From Ignavibacteriales bacterium UBA1304 (GTDB lineage: Bacteria > Bacteroidota > Ignavibacteria > Ignavibacteriales > Ignavibacteriaceae), in contig DBTY01000021.1 in the NCBI GenBank assembly GCA_002307295.1, positions 115,910 to 179,909 on the forward strand: a DNA stretch of 64,000 bases, read 5' to 3'. Under the pieces are notes generated by a model that saw only the letters and a program-made list of their open reading frames with translations, ran no database searches and was not told the origin of the DNA. This document shows, piece after piece, positions 58,637-64,000 of the stretch (position 1 is its first letter; each line of letters begins with the position of its first letter). Position numbers and translations under genes: made by a program.

Positions 58637-61282
58637 ATGTCTGCTATTCACGAAGCTTTATTTAAATATTTTGGTTACAATAAATTCCGTCCCGGCCAGG
58701 AAGAAATCATTAACGAGATACTCTCAGGAAATAATGTTTTAGCGGTTCTGCCTACTGGAGCAGGAAAATCAATCTGCTACCAAATACCTTCAATTGTATC
58801 TGATAGTTTTTCAATCGTCATCTCCCCTTTAATAGCGCTGATGAAGGATCAGGTCGATTCCCTTAATGCTAAAGAAACTATCGCTACCTTTATTAACAGT
58901 TCGCTTGATTACAACGAAACAGAATTAATACTGAATGAAACAGAACAAGGCAAATACAAACTTCTGTATGTGGCTCCTGAGCGGTTGGAAAACGTAAGCT
59001 TTGCCGAAAGAATAAAAAGGATGAATCCATCTTACCTTTTTGTAGACGAGGCGCATTGTATTAGCGAGTGGGGACATAATTTTAGACCGAGTTACAGAAA
59101 AATAAAAGAGTTTATTGATTTTGTAGAATTAAAAAAGATATCCGCATTCACTGCTACCGCAACCCCCGAAGTCGAAAAAGATATTGTGTATCAACTTGGG
59201 TTTGAAAGCCCCAAAATATTTGTGCGCGGGTTTAACAGAGAAAATCTGTTAATTAACGTGATCCATACAAAAAAGAAAAAAGAAAAGACTCTTCAGCTGA
59301 TGACCAAATACAGCTCTCCGGCAATTATATATACCGCGTCAAGAAAAAAAGCGGAAGAGATTTCAGAATACTTAAATCTTCATAAAATAAAATGTTCTTA
59401 CTACCATGCGGGTTTAAGTTCAGTTGAAAGGAAGTTTGTACAGGAAAGCTTTCTAAATGACAAGATACCCGTTATAGCCGCTACTAATGCCTTTGGAATG
59501 GGTATTGACAAAAAAGACATCCGGTTAATAATCCACTTTAACGCGCCCGGCTCAATTGAAGCGTATTATCAGGAAATTGGACGCGCTGGACGCGACGGCA
59601 AAATATCGGACACATTTCTGCTTTTTGACGATACTGATATTGATTTACAGGAATTTTTAATTCTTAACTCAAATCCCGATCAAAAAACAATCTACGACGT
59701 TTATAACGCTATAATGGATTTTAGTAAAGTAGCGATTGGCATGAAACCGGAAAACGAGATAGAAATAAATAGCGAGTTTATATCTCTTTACGCGCGTCGG
59801 CAAATTCAAAAAGGAATACTTAAAGCTTCGCTTAGAATTCTTGAAAATGCAGGCTACTTACGAGAAGTTTCTAATTACGAAAAAAAACATACGATCCAGT
59901 TTCTTTACAGTCTTGTTGAATTAAAGGAGTTTGTAAAAAACGTTTCTTCTACAAACCAGAAGGACGTAGTTTTATATCTTCTGCGTAAATATGGAAGTAA
60001 AATATTAAATAACAAACGCCAGATAGACTTGCCTCAAATATCGAGCGAGATTAATTTACCTGAATACTTGGTTGAAGATTCGTTAAAAAATCTTGCTGAA
60101 ATAGGCATAGTAAGTTATTATAAGCCGCCTGTAAAAGATACTGTTATAATAACTTCGCCCAGAGTAGATTCAAAACATCTTAAGCTTGATTTGCGAAGTA
60201 TTAATGAAAACCTGTTTCATCAGCATAAAAAACTCGATTCTGTAAGGCAATACGCCTATAGCAGCGACTGCCGTTTTAAGTTTATTCTTAATTATTTTGG
60301 CGACCATGAAGATAATACTAAATGTGGAAGATGCGATAACTGCAATAAACAAAAAAACGTTTTCCCTGAACAAAAGACTTATCTTTCTGAACTAATTTTA
60401 AAAACTGTTTATGAATTTAACCTTGGTATTACGCATACTTATGTTCTTAACGTGCTGAAAGGAAAAAGCAAAGACCCTGCTTTGCAAAAAATATCAACGT
60501 ATGGCAGCTGCCAAAATTATAAAGCTCTCGAAATATCTGACGTGTTTTTTGAATTAGTAGACAACAACAGCATTATCAAGATTAATAGTCTGAAAGATAA
60601 ATATGCAATTGGCGATAAAGGGATAGAATTACTAAAGTCCAAAGATATTATCAAAGAAGAAGTTAAACAAGACGCTAGTTACGAGCTAAATTTAATATTG
60701 TATCATAAACTGCGCGAAGTTAGAGCTGCGGCGGCAAAAAGATTTGTGCAGACTGAAAGGATGATTTGTTCAGACGATATTTTACGCGCTGTTGTTTTTA
60801 GCAAACCGACAAATAAGCATAAGCTTTTAGATATAGACGGCTTTAACGATAGGATGTACAATAAACTTGGAGAAGATTTTTTAGAAGTAATAAACAATTT
60901 TCTTAAATCAGCTAAAGAACACCCAAAGGAAATTGCATCAAACGGAGATTATAGCCTTAACGTTAATACTATAAACCCTAACGCTCTTCCAAAAAACATT
61001 TACGATACATACCTGCTTCTTAAAAAAGGTTATAAAGTCAAAGAAATATCGGACATAAGAAAGCTTTCCGAACCTGTTATTTCGATGCAGATAGAAACCA
61101 TTATTAGTTATATCCCTGAAACAGATATCAGCGCTTTGATTGACAAAGATATGATTGAAGTTATTAATGAAGAAATTGATAAGAAGTTTTTTGATTTGAA
61201 AGATTTGAAAAGCCGACTTCCATTTGATATTGGTTATCCCCTGTTAAGAATTGCGCTTGCCAAAAAGAAAGCGGCTAAATAG
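58637..61282 (+). CDS. recQ: ATP-dependent DNA helicase RecQ
   Basis: An 881-residue 3'-5' helicase in recombination repair. The ATG at 58637 (MSAIHEALFKYFGY) is preferred over a TTG at 58562 that adds a hydrophobic leader unlike RecQ. Motifs: FRPGQEEII (motif 0), LPTGAGKSICYQ (Walker A), VDEAHCISEWGHNFRP (DEAH), TATATP, QEIGRAGRDGK (motif VI). Then RecQ zinc-binding cysteines (KCGRCDNC), winged helix, HRDC domain (about 715-795), and a C-terminal helical HTH_40 region. The long form with HRDC and HTH is usual in Bacteroidota. 3' end overlaps the convergent DUF4296 gene by 8 nt. Confidence 0.95.
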   Translation: MSAIHEALFKYFGYNKFRPGQEEIINEILSGNNVLAVLPTGAGKSICYQIPSIVSDSFSIVISPLIALMKDQVDSLNAKETIATFINSSLDYNETELILNETEQGKYKLLYVAPERLENVSFAERIKRMNPSYLFVDEAHCISEWGHNFRPSYRKIKEFIDFVELKKISAFTATATPEVEKDIVYQLGFESPKIFVRGFNRENLLINVIHTKKKKEKTLQLMTKYSSPAIIYTASRKKAEEISEYLNLHKIKCSYYHAGLSSVERKFVQESFLNDKIPVIAATNAFGMGIDKKDIRLIIHFNAPGSIEAYYQEIGRAGRDGKISDTFLLFDDTDIDLQEFLILNSNPDQKTIYDVYNAIMDFSKVAIGMKPENEIEINSEFISLYARRQIQKGILKASLRILENAGYLREVSNYEKKHTIQFLYSLVELKEFVKNVSSTNQKDVVLYLLRKYGSKILNNKRQIDLPQISSEINLPEYLVEDSLKNLAEIGIVSYYKPPVKDTVIITSPRVDSKHLKLDLRSINENLFHQHKKLDSVRQYAYSSDCRFKFILNYFGDHEDNTKCGRCDNCNKQKNVFPEQKTYLSELILKTVYEFNLGITHTYVLNVLKGKSKDPALQKISTYGSCQNYKALEISDVFFELVDNNSIIKINSLKDKYAIGDKGIELLKSKDIIKEEVKQDASYELNLILYHKLREVRAAAAKRFVQTERMICSDDILRAVVFSKPTNKHKLLDIDGFNDRMYNKLGEDFLEVINNFLKSAKEHPKEIASNGDYSLNVNTINPNALPKNIYDTYLLLKKGYKVKEISDIRKLSEPVISMQIETIISYIPETDISALIDKDMIEVINEEIDKKFFDLKDLKSRLPFDIGYPLLRIALAKKKAAK

Positions 61283-61589
61283 GCTGATTCTTCCTCATCT
61301 TTTCCATGCGGGCTAACGATTTTTCAAAAAACGACTCCCATTTTTTTGGAGTCTGATAATACTCGTTATACGTCGCGCTTAGCTGTTGTTCCGTAACAGA
61401 ATATTTATTCAGAATAGACTGTTTTTCTTTTTTGAATGCGCCAGCGTCAAGAGTATCGTGCGCAATAGTCAGATCGCAATAAACCGCTACAAATGTTTTT
61501 TCATCTACAGTTTTACCTGAACAGGAAAAAAAGATTAATCCTGCAATAATTACAAAAGCTATTTTTACAAGAGGAAAAATTTTATTCAT
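61275..61589 (-). CDS. DUF4296 domain-containing lipoprotein
   Basis: A 104-residue lipoprotein. Signal with a lipobox ending FFSC (Cys at about residue 23). The DUF4296 body is helical (VYCDLTIAHDTLDAGAF; ILNKYSVTEQQLSATYNEYYQTPKKWESFFEKSL). Such proteins are typical of Bacteroidota and related phyla and their role is unknown. The last codons overlap the recQ 3' end. 14 nt separate it from the rhomboid gene upstream. Confidence 0.87.
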   Translation of the reverse strand: MNKIFPLVKIAFVIIAGLIFFSCSGKTVDEKTFVAVYCDLTIAHDTLDAGAFKKEKQSILNKYSVTEQQLSATYNEYYQTPKKWESFFEKSLARMEKMRKNQPI

Positions 61590-61603
61590 TACAAGACGCG
61601 ATA

Positions 61604-62515
61604 TTATTTATTCATTCGTTTACTTGCTTCAAAAAGGATTTTCTTTTCCCTATCCGATAGATTTTGATAACCAGCTTTACTTATCTTATCAAGAATTTTA
61701 TCAATATCGGATTGAGTAATATTTGAAAAATCTTCTTTAATATCATAAAATTCAGCGTCCTGAACTTTGCTTTCTGGTTCGCTCTTGCGCTTAAAGTTAG
61801 CAGTCCAGCTTTGTTTTGGAGTTGGGTTTGGGTTGTACCCGGTATTGCTTTTTCGCAAATATCGTTTAAGCGAAATATCAATACTGCTATCAAACATAAT
61901 GTATATAAAACCAAATACTGCGCCGCCAAGATGCGCTAAATGAGCTACGCCGCTGCTTGCGCTATCAACCATGAAAAACTCAAGCGCGACTAAAATAACA
62001 ATGAGATATTTAGCTTTTATAGGAATGAACAAATATAAGTAAATATATCTGTCTGGAAACATCAGAGCAAAAGCGATCATAACGCCAAAGATAGCGCCTG
62101 ACGCGCCAATAGTAGGCGCAAGTCCTAAAGCTAAGATTGGAGATAACAATAAATGGGCTAAACCTGCCCCAATGCCGCACAAAAGATAATAAATAAGAAA
62201 TTTCTTAGAACCCCATTCGTTTTCTATTTCCATTCCGAACATCCATAGAGCAAACATATTAAAAAGGATGTGAGAAAAACCGCCATGTAAGAATTGGTAA
62301 GTTAATAATTGCCAGACTTCAAATCCGGCTCCGAGGGGCATAAGAGCAAACCATCTGATCAGAATATTTTCGGCAGGAACGCCTTCAAAAAGGATATTCT
62401 GCATCATAATTTGCAATAAAAATATCGTCCCATTAATAATCAACAGATTTTTAATAATAGGAGGTAAAAACGAAAAACCGCCAAATCCGCTTGGTCTGTA
62501 ATAATTATCTGCCAT
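61604..62515 (-). CDS. Rhomboid family intramembrane serine protease
   Basis: A 303-residue membrane protease. Six hydrophobic segments; catalytic S139 in TIGASGAIFG and H195 in GVAHLAHLGGAVFGF. LTYQFLHGGFSHILFNMFALWMFG is the conserved front half (HxxxN; H84 and N86 region). The C-terminal 90 residues are cytoplasmic and charged, with a DUF6576-like ending (ILDKISKAGYQNLSDREKKIL). It would cut membrane proteins within or near the bilayer. Cotranscription with the DUF4296 lipoprotein is likely. Confidence 0.94.
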   Translation of the reverse strand: MADNYYRPSGFGGFSFLPPIIKNLLIINGTIFLLQIMMQNILFEGVPAENILIRWFALMPLGAGFEVWQLLTYQFLHGGFSHILFNMFALWMFGMEIENEWGSKKFLIYYLLCGIGAGLAHLLLSPILALGLAPTIGASGAIFGVMIAFALMFPDRYIYLYLFIPIKAKYLIVILVALEFFMVDSASSGVAHLAHLGGAVFGFIYIMFDSSIDISLKRYLRKSNTGYNPNPTPKQSWTANFKRKSEPESKVQDAEFYDIKEDFSNITQSDIDKILDKISKAGYQNLSDREKKILFEASKRMNK

Positions 62516-62557
62516 TTAACTTATCCAATCATAATAATTTTAATACAACTCTTAGAA

Positions 62558-62587
62558 AAAGCAGAGATATGAGGCATATCTCTGCTT
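62558..62587 (-). terminator. Rho-independent terminator after pgk
   Basis: AAGCAGAGATAT (62559-62570) / ATATCTCTGCTT (62576-62587), loop GAGGC; on the minus strand the stem is followed by TTTCTAAG, giving a short T tract (CTTTTTC). Lies 21 nt after the pgk stop. Confidence 0.8.
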
Positions 62588-62607
62588 AACACAATAAAAT
62601 GCCTTAA

Positions 62608-63804
62608 TTATGCATTAGTCAATGCGTCAACGCCTGGAAGGACTTTTCCTTCAAGGAATTCAAGAGAAGCGCCGCCGCCGGTAGAAACATGAGATACTTT
62701 ATCTTCAAGACCAGCTTTGCTTATAGCCGCAGCAGAGTCGCCGCCGCCTACAATTGTTATAGCTCCTTTTGAAGTAGCTTCTACTAAAGCGTTAGCTACT
62801 GCATTTGTGCCTTTTGCAAAATTATCAAATTCAAAAACGCCCATAGGACCATTCCATACGACTGTTTTTGAATTAACAATTTCTTCTGCGAACAATTTAA
62901 TTGATTCAGGGCCTATATCCAATCCCATTTTATCAGCAGGAATTTTACTTACGCTAACGACTTTGCTTGGAGTTTCATTTTTAAATTCATCGCCGACAAC
63001 AACGTCTATAGGAAGTAAAAATTTAACCTTTGAACCTTTTACTTTTTCTAATAATTCTTTAGCGAGGCTTATTTTTTCTACTTCAAGAATTGAAGTTCCA
63101 ATTTCCAGCTCCTGGGCTTTGAAGAATGTGAAAGCCATTCCGCCGCCTATTATAAGCGTATCAACCTTATCTATAAGGTTATTAATAACGTCAATTTTTC
63201 CAGAAATTTTTGAACCGCCTAAAATTGCGCAAAAAGGTCTTTTAGGATCAGCAATAGCTTTGCCTAGATAATCCAGTTCTTTTTGCATTAAGAAACCAGC
63301 TGCGTTAACTTTAATAAATTTAGTAACGCCTTCTGTAGAAGCATGCGCTCTGTGCGCGCTTCCAAAAGCGTCGTTCACATAAACTTCGCCTAAGCTGGCT
63401 AATTGTTTAGCAAATTCAGGATCGTTCTTTTCTTCTTCTTCGTGGAATCTTAAATTTTCTAATAAAACAACGTCGCCGTTTTTCATTTTATCTACAATCG
63501 CCTTAACTTCGTCGCCAACGCAATCAGGAGCAAGTATAACTTCTTTTTTTAAGAGTTCGCTTAGTCTAACTGCTGCCGGTTTAAGGCTGTATTTAGGATT
63601 AACTTTTCCTTTTGGTCTGCCAAGATGGCTCATTAATATTACTTTACCGCCATCGGCAATAATTTTATTAATCGTCGGTAAGCTTGAAGCTATTCTAATA
63701 TCGTCAGTAATATTAAGATTTTCATCCAAAGGCACATTAAAATCAACCCTTACCAACGTCTTTTTTCCGTTAAAATTAACGTCATTTATTGATAGTTTGC
63801 TCAT
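62608..63804 (-). CDS. pgk: Phosphoglycerate kinase
   Basis: A 398-residue glycolytic enzyme that transfers phosphate from 1,3-bisphosphoglycerate to ADP. Substrate-binding motifs RVDFNVPLDEN, LMSHLGRPKGK, LLENLRFHEEE, and VNDAFGSAHRAHAST, then the nucleotide domain (GGSKISGKIDVINNLIDK, GPMGVFEFDNFAKGT, IVGGGDSAAA). Length and motifs are standard. It follows the gap gene (partial here) in the same direction, as in the gap-pgk arrangement. Confidence 0.97.
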   Translation of the reverse strand: MSKLSINDVNFNGKKTLVRVDFNVPLDENLNITDDIRIASSLPTINKIIADGGKVILMSHLGRPKGKVNPKYSLKPAAVRLSELLKKEVILAPDCVGDEVKAIVDKMKNGDVVLLENLRFHEEEEKNDPEFAKQLASLGEVYVNDAFGSAHRAHASTEGVTKFIKVNAAGFLMQKELDYLGKAIADPKRPFCAILGGSKISGKIDVINNLIDKVDTLIIGGGMAFTFFKAQELEIGTSILEVEKISLAKELLEKVKGSKVKFLLPIDVVVGDEFKNETPSKVVSVSKIPADKMGLDIGPESIKLFAEEIVNSKTVVWNGPMGVFEFDNFAKGTNAVANALVEATSKGAITIVGGGDSAAAISKAGLEDKVSHVSTGGGASLEFLEGKVLPGVDALTNA

Positions 63805-63889
63805 TTTGATATCCTAATCTTTCTTTAAAGATTTACAAAATTAATTAATTAGTTATATATATAAAATTACTAAAGTAAATCAAAAAAAA

Positions 63890-63916
63890 AGACGCAGCAT
63901 TGATTACACTGCGTCT
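63890..63916 (-). terminator. Rho-independent terminator between gap and pgk
   Basis: AGACGCAG (63890-63897) / CTGCGTCT (63909-63916), 11-nt loop; on the minus strand followed by a run of nine T. It lies 24 nt after the gap stop codon, so some gap transcripts would end here and pgk may have its own promoter in 63805-63889 (AT-rich, TATATATA). Confidence 0.85.
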
Positions 63917-63940
63917 CTTTGAAATACATCCATTCAGAAT

Positions 63941-64000
63941 TTATTTGCCAATTTTTAATAGTAAGTCAACAACGCGGTTTGAATAACCCCATTCGTTGTC
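63941..64000 (-). CDS. gap: Glyceraldehyde-3-phosphate dehydrogenase (C-terminal end only)
   Basis: The last 19 codons and stop of GAPDH: DNEWGYSNRVVDLLLKIGK. The DNEWGYSNR block is the invariant C-terminal motif of GAPDH. The remainder runs off the right window edge. Glycolytic partner of pgk, upstream of it in the same direction. Confidence 0.93.
   Translation of the reverse strand, partial: DNEWGYSNRVVDLLLKIGK

Noticed and set aside
62717..63271. 184-codon open frame on the strand opposite pgk
   Set aside because: Exact antisense shadow of a conserved glycolytic gene; composition mirrors pgk codons and no ribosome site or family is seen.

Overview
The window comes from a low-GC bacterium of the Bacteroidota/Chlorobi group, most likely an Ignavibacteria (Melioribacter/Ignavibacterium) relative. 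Supporting signs: a probable Alternative Complex III next to cytochrome oxidase subunits III and IV; two secreted proteases with a type IX secretion (T9SS) C-terminal domain of the YPNPFNPST style; DUF4296, DUF2795 and DUF3108 proteins; and a tRNA promoter of Bacteroidota type (TTTG, 20 nt, TATATTTG). This is inference from gene content; there is no rRNA gene to confirm it.

Layout. 1-4417: end of a respiratory operon (actF-like, membrane cytochrome c, coxC, coxD-like, a membrane protein fused to cytochrome c). 4593-7325: secreted M6 protease with T9SS tail, then a strong terminator. 7584-13241: glycan operon (alpha-glucan phosphorylase, an unknown protein, GT9 and GT4 glycosyltransferases), followed by two copies of a palindromic repeat. 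13363-17824 (minus): serine hydrolase, clpP, tig, tRNA-Leu(TAG), MarR and YceI. 17992-20087: homocysteine methyltransferase/MTHFR fusion and a small Cys protein. 20705-39461 (plus): a long housekeeping stretch, mnmA, HNH, trpS, scpA, scpB, rluB-like, dacB, lysS, GT2, an outer-membrane protein remnant, ctpA, DUF3108, gamma-carbonic anhydrase, ybeY, smg-like, topA, xer, hpf, hprK, M23 and DUF2795; then holB (39499-40599). 40600-40986: repeat-rich spacer. 40987-48202 (minus): overlapping purF, giant S8 protease, pgsA, ftsY. 48203-51100: an apparently foreign insert, with a transposase remnant followed by a higher-GC TetR/MFS/small membrane protein operon. 51104-57449 (minus): FAD protein, divergent SDR, ackA, hydroxyacyl-CoA dehydrogenase, ABC exporter. 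57684-61282: class D beta-lactamase and recQ. 61275-64000 (minus): DUF4296 lipoprotein, rhomboid protease, pgk, and the last 20 codons of gap.

Functionally this is mostly core genome: aerobic respiration, translation quality (mnmA, trpS, lysS, ybeY, hpf), chromosome maintenance (scpAB, topA, xer, holB, recQ), envelope work (dacB, M23, ctpA, pgsA, glycosyltransferases) and glycolysis/acetate metabolism (pgk, gap, ackA, glgP). I found no CRISPR array, prophage, retron or defence island. The most unusual items are a hairpin repeat family with compensatory stem changes, a terminator-like hairpin inside a coding gene, a degraded IS1595-like transposase beside the foreign efflux operon, a decayed beta-barrel gene, and a chromosomal class D beta-lactamase.
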